NCBI RefSeq assembly: GCF_028765575.1
Contig: NZ_JARACO010000025.1
Span: 1 to 41,888, forward strand
Reading direction: 5' to 3'
Length of the DNA stretch: 41,888 bases
From: Aliivibrio sp. S3MY1
Lineage (GTDB): Bacteria; Pseudomonadota; Gammaproteobacteria; Enterobacterales; Vibrionaceae
Made by a program: the position numbers and the translations under genes
Shown here: piece by piece, positions 17,401-26,797 of the stretch
How positions within the stretch are numbered: position 1 is the first letter of the stretch
Layout: the number at the start of each line of letters is the position of its first letter
The notes under the pieces: generated by a model
Database searches by the model: none
The model's input: the letters and a program-made list of their open reading frames with translations, nothing else
Told to the model about the DNA's origin: nothing

Positions 17401-19134
17401 ATGAATAGCGAGAAAATGATAGAGCTGTTAAATCGAAAAATTGAGAGAGAGAAACAAGCTCGCAAAGCAGCAGAAACCTTACTTGAAAAGAAAAGTAATG
17501 AGCTTTACAGCGCTAAAAAATTAGTTGAAGATGCTTTGCTTATGGTTCAAAAACAGGCTGAGAATGACGTAGCTCTATTGAAATTCAAAAGCTATCTTGA
17601 AGCTCTTTTTTTGGAGTATAGCCAGCGATTACTGCAAGAGAAATTAACTAAAGGTCTATTGAAAGGGTTACTTGAAGATCTTGTTAATATTGAACCAATA
17701 CAGGCGATTCACCTCTCCTCAAGCTTAGCAACACAAGAGCAAGATATTAGTGTTTTTTATTCCGAGAATGATATTTTATTTAGTGACTTCTCTCTATCTA
17801 AACATTCTTTAGATTGGAATGCAGAGTGCAACCAGTTAATTGTTTATCTTCATCAAGATGATGTGCCGTGTGGTTCGCTTCAGGTTATGTTTACTCGACC
17901 TCCTAGTTTTACATGGTATGAAACCATTGAGAATCAATTTCGTTTGTTTTCTGAGATGCTCAGTGCTGCTTTTGAAAGGCAAAAGTTATTAGAAGAAACT
18001 CTTAAAGAGAAGCAAAGAGCTGAGAAATCAGAACAAGCAACTCGTGACTTTGTTGCTATGATAAATCATGAATTAAGAACGCCGCTTAATGGGCTTTTAG
18101 GATCAGCAGAGTTAATGGAAGACACAGCCATTACATCATATCAACGTACTTTGCTTGAAACAGTACATCAGTCTGGTGAGATGCTCAGGGTTATTATTAA
18201 TGATTTACTTGATTTCAGTAAAATGAGTGCTGGAATGCTAGATCTTAAAGTCGATAATTTTTCCCCAAATCGACTAATATCGGTCATTCAGCAAATTTTT
18301 ACTCGCCAAATAGAAGAAAAAAGATTGGTCTTTGAAGTCAATGTGTCCCCTAATATCCCCAAAATGCTGCAAGGGGATGTGGACCGAATTCAACAAATTA
18401 TTGTAAATTTAATAGGTAATGCGATTAAATTTACGACAGAAGGCAAGATAACCTTGGTTGTTTCTTGGATTGATAACTCACTTCAGATAACCGTTTCAGA
18501 TACAGGGTGTGGTATTCCTAAGGATAAGCAAGCCAGCTTATTTGATCCTTTTACGCAGGTAGATAATTCAAGTCAGAGACAGTTTGAAGGTACTGGTCTT
18601 GGTTTATCTATTTGTCAGTTTTTGGTTTCAGTTATGCAGGGGGAGATTTCGCTCTCAAGCCAAGAGGGCATAGGTTCTCATTTTACCGTTTTAATTCCAC
18701 TCAATGAGCCCTTAATTCAGCAAGGTGATAATGATCATGAGATGGACTTTTCTTTCCCTATTAAACAATTGTCTATTTTGGCGGTAGAAGATATTAAGAT
18801 GAATCAAACGATCTTAAAGATGATGCTAGCTAAAATAGGGATTATTCCAGAATTTGCAGATAATGGTCAGCAAGCGATTGAGTTTCTTAGTGAAAATGAA
18901 GTGGATATCATACTTATGGATTGCCGAATGCCGATAATGGATGGTTTTGAAGCAACGAAAGAGCTTAGAATATCGGGTTATTGTAAACCGATTATTGCGT
19001 TGACCGCGGGGACTACAACAATGGAAGTTGAACAATGTATTACGGTAGGAATGGATGATATTTTGAATAAACCCTACAAGTCAGAAGAGCTTGAAAGGAT
19101 GTTGCAGCTATGGGGGCATAATTGTCGAACTTAA
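17401..19134 (+). CDS. hahK: H-NOX-associated hybrid histidine kinase
   Basis: Cytoplasmic kinase of 577 residues without membrane spans. The order is an N-terminal coiled coil (about 1-60), an uncharacterised domain (about 60-190), a second coiled coil, HisKA with His223 (INHELRTPLN), the ATPase domain with N-box Asn340, G1 DTGCGIP (367-373) and G2 GTGLGLS (397-403), and a receiver domain (about 456-572) with acid pair Glu463-Asp464, phospho-acceptor Asp507, Thr535 and Lys557. All catalytic residues are present. A strong ribosome site (GGGGGAGG) lies 6 bases ahead. In related species the kinase is inhibited by NO-bound H-NOX and feeds either c-di-GMP enzymes or the LuxU quorum relay; which applies here cannot be read. 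Confidence 0.92.
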   Translation: MNSEKMIELLNRKIEREKQARKAAETLLEKKSNELYSAKKLVEDALLMVQKQAENDVALLKFKSYLEALFLEYSQRLLQEKLTKGLLKGLLEDLVNIEPIQAIHLSSSLATQEQDISVFYSENDILFSDFSLSKHSLDWNAECNQLIVYLHQDDVPCGSLQVMFTRPPSFTWYETIENQFRLFSEMLSAAFERQKLLEETLKEKQRAEKSEQATRDFVAMINHELRTPLNGLLGSAELMEDTAITSYQRTLLETVHQSGEMLRVIINDLLDFSKMSAGMLDLKVDNFSPNRLISVIQQIFTRQIEEKRLVFEVNVSPNIPKMLQGDVDRIQQIIVNLIGNAIKFTTEGKITLVVSWIDNSLQITVSDTGCGIPKDKQASLFDPFTQVDNSSQRQFEGTGLGLSICQFLVSVMQGEISLSSQEGIGSHFTVLIPLNEPLIQQGDNDHEMDFSFPIKQLSILAVEDIKMNQTILKMMLAKIGIIPEFADNGQQAIEFLSENEVDIILMDCRMPIMDGFEATKELRISGYCKPIIALTAGTTTMEVEQCITVGMDDILNKPYKSEELERMLQLWGHNCRT

Positions 19135-19137
19135 AAT

Positions 19138-19175
19138 AAAAAGCCTTACTCTATTGATAAATATAGTAAGGCTTT
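19138..19175. terminator. Bidirectional terminator between the kinase and POT-like transporter genes
   Basis: AAAGCCTTACT (19140-19150) pairs with AGTAAGGCTTT (19165-19175). The T-run is longer on the minus strand (GGCTTTTTATTTT), so it works best for the POT-like gene but serves both convergent units. Confidence 0.82.
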
Positions 19176-19204
19176 GATATTAAATATAACGTTGAGTTAT
19201 GCTC

Positions 19205-20671
19205 TTACTCTTGTAGAGAGGCTGCCTCAGCACGTTTGCTGCTTTCAAGCATCTTACGAATAATAAATGAAGCAACAAAAGCAACAGCTACCATAACAAC
19301 AGCAAGAACAGTCAGTAACTGAAAGTAATCGCCATAAACAGTCTGTACGAACTCTTGAGTAATGACTTGTCCCTTTTCTTGAGCTATTGATGTTGAGAAT
19401 ACCGCACCAACAATACCGCTTAATGCCATCGCAACAGAGAACAGACTTACTGAGAAGCCTTCGATGTGTTTTGGTGCCACAGATAAGATGAATGCAACGA
19501 CCAAGCTACCAACAATAACTTCAGCAAATGCTTGGAAGAAGTGGATCAGTAAAAATACTTCTGGACGAATGATCACATTTTCACCAACACTCATCACTGC
19601 CATGGTTAAAATACCAAATGCAATAGCCGTTAAGATAAAGGCAAAACCAATCTTAGTGGCTGTTGAAAAGTGAATATCACGTTTCTCAAGAGCTGAGAAT
19701 ATCATTGCAATGATTGGGCCTGCGACAATACACCATAATGGATTCATCGCCATTGATGCTTCTGGTGCGATAGGAATAAGGTTGAATAGATCACCACGCA
19801 TAGTATTGATGGTTACCATGGTCATTGAGGTCATCATTTGGCCGTAGTACACAAAGAAAGCGGTGGTCAGTGCGGTAACTATAAGGATGGTTCCCATTTT
19901 CAGTGCGTCTGACTTCTCAGATTTAACCATTAGAAGTACGAAATAACCAATCGCGGCAAGGCCAATGACATAAACAATGTTTTGGCCGATATCCATGTTT
20001 GAGAACATGAAGAATACCAGTCCAATCATGGCTGCAGAGGTGACTAAAAATGCGATCCAGTTTTTAGTGCTTACTGGTTGCTGATCAATCTCTGTACCTA
20101 CGGTTAGTAGTGATTTACGGAAAATAACTAATGTTGCTAATGCAAAGAAAGCTAATATTGCTGATAACATAAAGCTTCCGTGGAAACCCAACACAAGAAC
20201 AAACATTGGAAATAAGTATTGCCCTAATAGTGCACCAACGTTGTTTACAGAGTAGTTTACAGGGTAGCAGTTTTCAAAATGTTCTTGAGTATCAAAGGTA
20301 CGTTTGTAAAGGCTTGGGTAGGAGGGAGACATTAAGCCACGTCCATAACTTGCTAATGCGATACCACATAATGCCATTGGAACATTGGCGGTGTATGAGC
20401 CTAAGACAAGTAAAGCGTAACCCACAGAGAAACCAAGGAAACTAATGGTTAGCGAGCGGTAAGCGCCTAAAAATTTATCGGCAATAAAGCCACCAGCGAT
20501 AGCAAATAAAGGACCTATAGATGAAAAGGCACCGACAACCATCATGGTGTCAGCTTCGCTGTAGTTTAGTTCTTCTAGAAAAAATCGAGTTAATATAACC
20601 ATGACACCATAAAACGATAAGCCAAACATCATTTGGCAAAACATCATGGATTTATTTAGTTTGTTCCACAT
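19205..20671 (-). CDS. POT/PTR2-like MFS transporter with altered ExxER motif
   Basis: Inner-membrane transporter of 488 residues with 12-14 spans. POT-family features include SFYGVMVIL in span 1, GGFIADKFLGAYRSL after span 2 (the proton/peptide symporter loop) and the PTR2-like NYSVNNVGALLG. The family's proton-coupling motif ExxER of span 1 is replaced: aligning on SFYG puts QMMFG in its place, so both Glu and the Arg are lost. It is therefore probably not a standard proton-peptide symporter. It lies downstream of an M14-type peptidase on the same strand, but a terminator separates them. A peptide or amino-acid derivative is the likely substrate class, as inference only. Confidence 0.75.
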   Translation of the reverse strand: MWNKLNKSMMFCQMMFGLSFYGVMVILTRFFLEELNYSEADTMMVVGAFSSIGPLFAIAGGFIADKFLGAYRSLTISFLGFSVGYALLVLGSYTANVPMALCGIALASYGRGLMSPSYPSLYKRTFDTQEHFENCYPVNYSVNNVGALLGQYLFPMFVLVLGFHGSFMLSAILAFFALATLVIFRKSLLTVGTEIDQQPVSTKNWIAFLVTSAAMIGLVFFMFSNMDIGQNIVYVIGLAAIGYFVLLMVKSEKSDALKMGTILIVTALTTAFFVYYGQMMTSMTMVTINTMRGDLFNLIPIAPEASMAMNPLWCIVAGPIIAMIFSALEKRDIHFSTATKIGFAFILTAIAFGILTMAVMSVGENVIIRPEVFLLIHFFQAFAEVIVGSLVVAFILSVAPKHIEGFSVSLFSVAMALSGIVGAVFSTSIAQEKGQVITQEFVQTVYGDYFQLLTVLAVVMVAVAFVASFIIRKMLESSKRAEAASLQE

Positions 20672-20860
20672 AAGGATTCTCTTTTAGATAATTACTCTAG
20701 GTATTTTACCATCAAAAGAATGCAACAAAAGACGAGTTTATTAAAATGGCATTGAGGAAATATTGTAACCAAGGGAGCATTTAAGCAGTATATACAGTCA
20801 TTTGTTAATAATTATATAGATTAAACTTTTTATGATGAATAAGTATTCAATATGTTGATA

Positions 20861-20914
20861 AAAAATAGATGAAACATTCAAAATCTAAACTTTTTGTTTT
20901 GAATCATCTATTTT
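20861..20914 (-). terminator. Long bulged hairpin terminator after the M14-type peptidase gene
   Basis: Arms AAAATAGATGA + TTCAAAA (20862-20872 and 20877-20883, with a 4-base bulge) pair with TTTTGAA + TCATCTATTTT (20897-20914). Reading the minus strand, the hairpin ends in six T residues, 22 bases after the peptidase stop. Confidence 0.75.
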
Positions 20915-20935
20915 GTAAATAGAATGAAGTGTGTA

Positions 20936-21856
20936 TTATTTTTGAGCTAATAAGTACTCGATGCCACCAACAATAGCTGCAACTTGAGCATCATTACACT
21001 CTTGCGCAGTGACTTTATCACTGTCTGGATATACTTCAGTTGTCGATACAAAATCGGCATCCGTTAGACCAGCACATAGGCCTAATTTCTTTGTTGGGTA
21101 TTCAATGACGCCTTCTTGTACGACATCAGATCCAATAATTTGGTTATTTGCATCGGGTGGAGCAATGTGTGTAACAGTACGAACTGAATCAATGATTGCT
21201 GTTTGAAATTCTGTCGCTGGTTTTTCGGTATCACCCACAGTATAGAAACCATCAGGAATATAGCCTTCGACGTATTCTAAGCCATCGCGTGCAGCTAATG
21301 CAGGGCGAAACTCTGTCTCATCGCTGTCTGTTGTTTCATGCAGGTCAATATGTGCAAAAACAGGCGTTTCAAGTGACGCCACTAATGCCATTAATCCTGC
21401 CGACTCTTCAGTCGGACTATCTGCATAAAAAGAACGGTTTGGATCGGTCGCTGTTGGGTTCCAACGATTAATTACTTCATAACCCCATGGGCTAACACAA
21501 GGGGCAACGACAATGTTAAACCATTGACTATAGTGTTCAGCTTTTGTGTCTACAAATTGCAATGCACCATGAACGCCTGATGTCTCATAACCATGAACAC
21601 CACCACTGATTAATATTGTCGGCTTAGCATTATCCCATTGACGAGTTTTAATACATAACAATGGAAAGCGTGTTTCGTCATACGATAGCGCACCATATTG
21701 CGAGATATCAAAGCGATCAGAAAGCGCATGAATTTTGGTTACGACTTCTTCCTGATATGAACGTTTTATTGTCATGCTTGCAAGCCATGCGGCTTTTTCG
21801 GTTTCGCCCCAAGGTTGGCCTTTTGTTCCAATTGGGTAGCTGTAATCGTTTTTCAT
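20936..21856 (-). CDS. M14-family zinc metallocarboxypeptidase-like protein
   Basis: A 306-residue protein of the M14 / succinylglutamate desuccinylase fold. The zinc site is visible: His88 and Glu91 in GGVHGYE, and His173 in HIDLHE. The substrate-binding Asn-Arg pair is in DPNRSF (140-141), and a probable catalytic Glu lies in GVIEYPT (near 253). No signal peptide, so it is cytosolic; cytosolic members cut small acylated or peptidic substrates. AAGGAAG stands 5 bases before the ATG. It starts 39 bases after mshQ with no terminator between, so it may share mshQ transcripts, and it lies upstream of the POT-like transporter. Confidence 0.85.
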   Translation of the reverse strand: MKNDYSYPIGTKGQPWGETEKAAWLASMTIKRSYQEEVVTKIHALSDRFDISQYGALSYDETRFPLLCIKTRQWDNAKPTILISGGVHGYETSGVHGALQFVDTKAEHYSQWFNIVVAPCVSPWGYEVINRWNPTATDPNRSFYADSPTEESAGLMALVASLETPVFAHIDLHETTDSDETEFRPALAARDGLEYVEGYIPDGFYTVGDTEKPATEFQTAIIDSVRTVTHIAPPDANNQIIGSDVVQEGVIEYPTKKLGLCAGLTDADFVSTTEVYPDSDKVTAQECNDAQVAAIVGGIEYLLAQK

Positions 21857-21895
21857 GATGCTTCCTTATTATTAGCTATGGCTGTCTGTATGAAC

Positions 21896-24800
21896 TTAGT
21901 TGGTTTGTTCATGGCTCCATATAATACGATCACTTCCTCGATAAATCCCAAAATGAATGGTTGCTTTAATGAAATCCTCAAAAGAGTCGTTATTGTCTTG
22001 GTCTTGCTGTAGCCAAGGTCGGTTAACTAACGATAACGTTGGTATTATTCGTCCCTGATTTCCATTTCCAGGGGCCGTGAAATTTAGTTCATTCATATTG
22101 GTGCTGGTTAAGCTCGCTTTCGTTGTTCCTTCTCCTACAGGCAAGGCATTAGGATTGTTACCAACATCAAAGCTAAAATCAGACAGACTAAGCTTTGTAC
22201 AAGAGTCACTGTTACGTATGAAGCGACCAAAATCGTAAGATTCAGTTTCAATTCTTGATTGGAGATCATTTAACTCTGAGCCATAGGCATCTTCCATGGT
22301 TATTCTTCCCCACTCTTGGCGATGTTCAGGTGTGGTAGGGAAGTTATAATTAAGGCAATTACCTGTGGCACTTAGCTTATAACAAACGCCATCTTGATCT
22401 TCGATGTCTTCAGCAGTAAGCGCTAAAGTGATGGTGTCATTGGTTGGTGATATAGGATCAAACGGTTTGTTGTAACGCAATTTGGCATTTTGCAGCTGTA
22501 CCTTATTCTGTAAAGGCAACTTAACGACACTGCCAGATATTGCAAATCCATCCCTACGACCAAGGATAGAAAGAGAATCACTGTCTATTACTTCAATATT
22601 GGAAGGCGAAGCTGAATAAGTTCTAAAATCCCACACTTTGTTATAGCGCCACCATTGGCCGATACTGTAGTTTTGTAATTGACCGCCAGTGTAGGACAGT
22701 GGCGTTACCTCTAATGTTGGCAAGGTATCAAACACGAACGTTTGCCCTAGGTAAGTAAAATTACCACAGGTATCTTTTATTGTTGGTTGCACCGCAGATA
22801 AGTCAAAATAAGCGGGGATAAATCGACCTATTGAGCCTGTGTTTGCGGCTTTAATTTGGAACGCATTACTCCCTAAATAGTCAGTCGGTGGCGTTACTGA
22901 AATATCGAAAACACCCACTTCACTAATACTTTGATGTACCGTATTCATCCCACTTTTGGTTGCTGCATGATAATAAGTATTAACCAATAAATTTCCAGTA
23001 TTGCCACCAATTTTTTGAGAAGGGGCGATAAGGGTATGATCCAGTATTAAATTATGTTGAGCATAGTTAGGTGTGACTAGATTGTCTGCAATGTGGTTAT
23101 CGTTATCCCCCATCCAAGCATGAGCTTTTATATTTAGACTAAATGCTTCACCTGCACGAGCAAAAACAGGGCAACTCGTGTCTTCTGATCCGCAAAGACC
23201 GTTTAAGGCTGAATTATTTTTGCCGGTGACAGAGGCACTCAACCCCATTGGAAAACTGACAAATTGATCGCTACCTTCAATATCTTGGTTATACGATTTT
23301 TTGTATTTAGCATTGAGTTGCAGTTTACCTGCATCGACATAATTTACGGTGATTTGTGCTTCATTATTAGCAAAATTTAACGCGAAGGTTGTCGGAGAGG
23401 CTTCTTGTTTTCCTATCTCATTCCATGAATTATTAACCAATCCATATAGGCTAGGTGAGCCAATAATATTCGCGTTATTAGGTGAAATATAATCAGACCA
23501 TAATTGAATGTTTTTTGTACCAGTAAAGCTACTACCACACCCTTTTATGGTGGCCGTCACTGATTTATTCGCCAGTTTGTCCGGCACAATCACGGTTAAT
23601 CCTTCAGATTTAAAATTGAGAGTACAGTTTTGGCTATTTAATGAACCGCCATTAATACTACACAAGGTGTTACTGAATGGTTTTGTAGAAGGAGATGAGC
23701 CATCAATATCTAAATTTACATTCCCTTGAGTGGGTTTACCTACGGATAATTTTGCAATACCGCCTGTCATTGTGATGTTATTACCGTTTAGCCAATAGCC
23801 ATCTGCTCCTAGATTATTTGTATTGAGACTAATATCAATTTTATCGGTAAATAAGTTAGAGTTAGAGCAAGAGGCATCACCACACGCCTTCAATGTCACA
23901 TTAGATACATCACAAGTAGATCCTTGCCCTGAGTGATCAAATTCAAAATGATCAATCTGCTTACCAATCGGTGTTGAATGCAGAGCACACACTCTGAAAT
24001 TATCAATCTCATGGGTGTTATACAACTGCCCTGTTGAACCCGTTAAAGACATGATGAAATTCTCAGGGATCTCATCTTGATTGTATTGAGGGCTTAATAC
24101 ATTGATTGGTCCAATGATTTTTCTAAAGCGGGGAGTACTTCCTTTAGGCTCAACGCTGCGTTCAACCGTTACGTTGGCGGTATTATTGTTTCTTGAATCT
24201 ATGGTAATACGATAGCGATGAGTTTTAACGCTTCCATTGTTGTTATCAATATTGTGTACTTGTTTACCATAAAGATAGTTATAACCAGTATATCTATGAC
24301 CTGAACCACGTAACACAACGGATTGATCAGTAGAATAAGAACTGTGATTTTTGCTTCCACCTTCTTTAGAGTAGTTACCATGCTCATCTAAACCAATACC
24401 AAGCCACCCACCTTTAAAGCCTGGCTTTTTCGCTTCGCGGTTATTTTTAAATCCATAGCCTAAAGGCCCACCAAATGCACCAGCTTGGGGGGTGATTTCA
24501 GCATCCGAAAAAACCACCGCTAAACCATCAGCCCCAGTACCACCATATGCCATGTAATCGAATTCAACTTCAATTTTATTACCAAGGGCAGGGTATAAAT
24601 ATTGATAAGAAGAAGCCGTTGATTGTGCTTTTTTTGCTTGGGTTAACTGTAAGCGGCCATTAATTATTTTAGGTATAAAATCACCGTTACTAGAGCTGGT
24701 CACCCAACTGCTATCTAAATTTCCGCTATTAAAATTGTCTTCATAACAGGTAAGTGGCAGTATTGGGGGAGGCGTTGATGCTTTATTAATAAAAGTTGAG

Positions 24801-25588
24801 CCTCCCATATAAAGCTTACGGCTTGAAACTCTTCCTAAAATATAACCTTTATTATTTAGTGAAAGTGTATCGTTGGCATAGATATAAGCTTCAGCAGAAG
24901 CACTATCATTAACCTGAATATTATGATAACCAATAATATAAAGTGAAGCATTAGGGTTGAGTGTTATTTTTATTTGATTACTAAGGATCAGATCATCATA
25001 TACAAACAGGCGAACATCTCCTGATATCTTCATTTCAGCATCACCTAGAACCGATAAATTTTTAATCCAATAATCCCCGGCGTTCAGTGTCATTTTAGCC
25101 TTATCTTCGATAGCTAATCCGGTTAAATATGTTGTATGGTTTGAGTTTTTTATACTTGCGATACAGGAATTTCGAACTTCAATACGTTTATATTGGTCCT
25201 CTTTATATTCTCTAGTTCCTGATTTACAAATATTGAATTTAGGTGAGTCAGTTGTTTGAAAAGAACCTAATGAAAGTGTCGGTGCATTGTCTTTTGTAAT
25301 GCGACAAGATTGGTGGCCTCCAGAAGCATCATCGCAACTATCATTAGGTAAGCCAGCCCCTTGGCTACTAGAGCAAAAATCGAGTTTATTACCTTGCGTA
25401 CCATTAATTTGAGCCGATTGATACATTTCTAATTGCATATATTGACAACGTTGAGATGTATTTGAATGTCCTTGTGCAATACCAGGAAAGTAAATATTAG
25501 GATCAATCGTAGGAAACGCTGATAAAGCTTGAGTTGAAAAGACAATCAAAAATAAGCTAAGAAAAATAGGGTTTAAATGAGTTTTCAT
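21896..25588 (-). CDS. mshQ: MshQ-like large surface protein with lectin-like domain
   Basis: Exported protein of 1230 residues. Signal peptide about 1-24 (ending TQALSA); an N-terminal Cys-rich and beta-helical-looking part (about 25-275); a Pro linker (STPPPILPL); a legume/L-type lectin-like jelly roll (about 281-535, with GADGLAVVFSD and FIMSLTGSTG); and the long C-terminal DUF6701-type region typical of MshQ, beginning near HFEFDHSGQGSTCD with paired Cys motifs and ending GIYRGSDRIIW. MshQ is encoded last in MSHA pilus loci and is thought to sit at the pilus tip or cell surface; its exact role is unproven. Its ATG overlaps the mshP stop by 4 bases (ATGA). The lectin domain suggests binding to sugars on host or chitin surfaces. 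Confidence 0.85.
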   Translation of the reverse strand: MKTHLNPIFLSLFLIVFSTQALSAFPTIDPNIYFPGIAQGHSNTSQRCQYMQLEMYQSAQINGTQGNKLDFCSSSQGAGLPNDSCDDASGGHQSCRITKDNAPTLSLGSFQTTDSPKFNICKSGTREYKEDQYKRIEVRNSCIASIKNSNHTTYLTGLAIEDKAKMTLNAGDYWIKNLSVLGDAEMKISGDVRLFVYDDLILSNQIKITLNPNASLYIIGYHNIQVNDSASAEAYIYANDTLSLNNKGYILGRVSSRKLYMGGSTFINKASTPPPILPLTCYEDNFNSGNLDSSWVTSSSNGDFIPKIINGRLQLTQAKKAQSTASSYQYLYPALGNKIEVEFDYMAYGGTGADGLAVVFSDAEITPQAGAFGGPLGYGFKNNREAKKPGFKGGWLGIGLDEHGNYSKEGGSKNHSSYSTDQSVVLRGSGHRYTGYNYLYGKQVHNIDNNNGSVKTHRYRITIDSRNNNTANVTVERSVEPKGSTPRFRKIIGPINVLSPQYNQDEIPENFIMSLTGSTGQLYNTHEIDNFRVCALHSTPIGKQIDHFEFDHSGQGSTCDVSNVTLKACGDASCSNSNLFTDKIDISLNTNNLGADGYWLNGNNITMTGGIAKLSVGKPTQGNVNLDIDGSSPSTKPFSNTLCSINGGSLNSQNCTLNFKSEGLTVIVPDKLANKSVTATIKGCGSSFTGTKNIQLWSDYISPNNANIIGSPSLYGLVNNSWNEIGKQEASPTTFALNFANNEAQITVNYVDAGKLQLNAKYKKSYNQDIEGSDQFVSFPMGLSASVTGKNNSALNGLCGSEDTSCPVFARAGEAFSLNIKAHAWMGDNDNHIADNLVTPNYAQHNLILDHTLIAPSQKIGGNTGNLLVNTYYHAATKSGMNTVHQSISEVGVFDISVTPPTDYLGSNAFQIKAANTGSIGRFIPAYFDLSAVQPTIKDTCGNFTYLGQTFVFDTLPTLEVTPLSYTGGQLQNYSIGQWWRYNKVWDFRTYSASPSNIEVIDSDSLSILGRRDGFAISGSVVKLPLQNKVQLQNAKLRYNKPFDPISPTNDTITLALTAEDIEDQDGVCYKLSATGNCLNYNFPTTPEHRQEWGRITMEDAYGSELNDLQSRIETESYDFGRFIRNSDSCTKLSLSDFSFDVGNNPNALPVGEGTTKASLTSTNMNELNFTAPGNGNQGRIIPTLSLVNRPWLQQDQDNNDSFEDFIKATIHFGIYRGSDRIIWSHEQTN

Positions 25589-26010
25589 TGACGAATTCCT
25601 ACTTCAATAACACGTTGCAAGGTGGTGGTGCCAAATTGGCATTGAGCTGTACTGACTAATTGGTAGACTTTAAGACCTGAATCTAATATTCCAATAGCGT
25701 TACAGGAAACAGAGGCTGTACATTGAGATAACCCTTCTCCATTAAAAGTGTAGCTAGTAGGTTTATTCGGTGAGTTATAGCAACTGCCCGTACCTTGCAT
25801 ATAGAAGTCGCTTATTTGCAGTTGTATACCAGATTGCGCCGCCATGTTAGTACGAGCACCGATAATAGATGTTACGATGTGCGTACTCGTTTTTTGTTGA
25901 TTTTTAGTTGCCATTAGCGCGAGAAAACCAACAACAACAATGACAAAAATAGTAAGGATAAGCGCGGAGCCATTATGACGACTACGGCGTGTTTGCGATA
26001 AGGACATCAT
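25585..26010 (-). CDS. mshP: MshP-like minor pilus protein
   Basis: A 141-residue PilX/MshP-type protein. After a basic leader (RRSRHN) comes a hydrophobic helix, GSALILTIFVIVVVGFLALM (about 14-33), lacking the canonical G-F and Glu5 of standard prepilins, as in MshP and PilX. The C-terminal part has four Cys in a small globular domain. The ATG follows GAGG by 8 bases and lies inside the end of mshO (29-base overlap). It probably joins a tip complex with the MshC, D and O homologues and is placed by type IV pilus machinery encoded elsewhere. Confidence 0.82.
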   Translation of the reverse strand: MMSLSQTRRSRHNGSALILTIFVIVVVGFLALMATKNQQKTSTHIVTSIIGARTNMAAQSGIQLQISDFYMQGTGSCYNSPNKPTSYTFNGEGLSQCTASVSCNAIGILDSGLKVYQLVSTAQCQFGTTTLQRVIEVGIRQ

Positions 26011-26797
26011 GATCCAACCTCACTTCTTCATTGTTATCATTAAAGATAAACTGCAGCTTGATTAAGCCGTTACGTACGAGCGAAGCCTGTGCAACATCAA
26101 ACCGCACACTTTTGATTTTTTCAGCCATTAACTCTCGGTTCCCCACGGCTAATGCAGCAGGAGATAGTTCACTACGTGATAAGAGATAACCTGAATAACG
26201 ATATAATTGATTGGCCTCTAGACAGTAAGCCACTGGTGTTTTATAGGCGAATAAACGATGAGCAGGGGAGCTTACTTTAAAGCTTGTCTCTTGAGTAAAG
26301 GGAAGTACAACCATGGTTGATTGTGATGTGCTTGTTTTAAGTAATGGAATAAAATCCACATCTTGTTTTACTTCTGCAATTGTTGTGGTGCCTGAGGTTG
26401 GAATGTCCTTTAATAAGGCTTCTGCATTCATTGGCATGATCACGACACGATCTGCTTTAGTGAACCCGTGTTCAGGTAACACTCTCATCGAATTTGATCT
26501 CTTTGGTGCTAACGGTAATGCCTCATAGACAGCAGTATTAGTGATTGGTAGCCACTCAATGCAGTGAGTAGATGCGTTGACTTGCACGCTGTTTGGTACG
26601 GCATCACGGAGTTCTCTATGCATACGTTCAGTAACAAAGCTGCCTTGTAATAGCAACTCTTCACGGGTAGTGGTATCGGTATAAATAGATATGCCGTGCT
26701 GAATAATTGCTCCGAGTGAAATCCCGATAACGGCTAATAACACAATAGAGATAACTATTTCAATTAAGGTAAACCCTTGCTGTTTTTTACATAGCAT
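25982..26797 (-). CDS. mshO: MshO-like minor prepilin
   Basis: A 271-residue type IV prepilin. The leader MLCKKQQG is cut before FTLIEIVISIVLLAV, with Glu at mature position 5, giving the standard N-methylated helix. The remainder is a large periplasmic pilin domain, longer than a major pilin, in keeping with a GspJ/PilW-type minor subunit. Its ATG overlaps the mshD stop by one base (TAATG). It needs a prepilin peptidase (PilD type) encoded outside the window. Confidence 0.86.
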   Translation of the reverse strand: MLCKKQQGFTLIEIVISIVLLAVIGISLGAIIQHGISIYTDTTTREELLLQGSFVTERMHRELRDAVPNSVQVNASTHCIEWLPITNTAVYEALPLAPKRSNSMRVLPEHGFTKADRVVIMPMNAEALLKDIPTSGTTTIAEVKQDVDFIPLLKTSTSQSTMVVLPFTQETSFKVSSPAHRLFAYKTPVAYCLEANQLYRYSGYLLSRSELSPAALAVGNRELMAEKIKSVRFDVAQASLVRNGLIKLQFIFNDNNEEVRLDHDVLIANTP

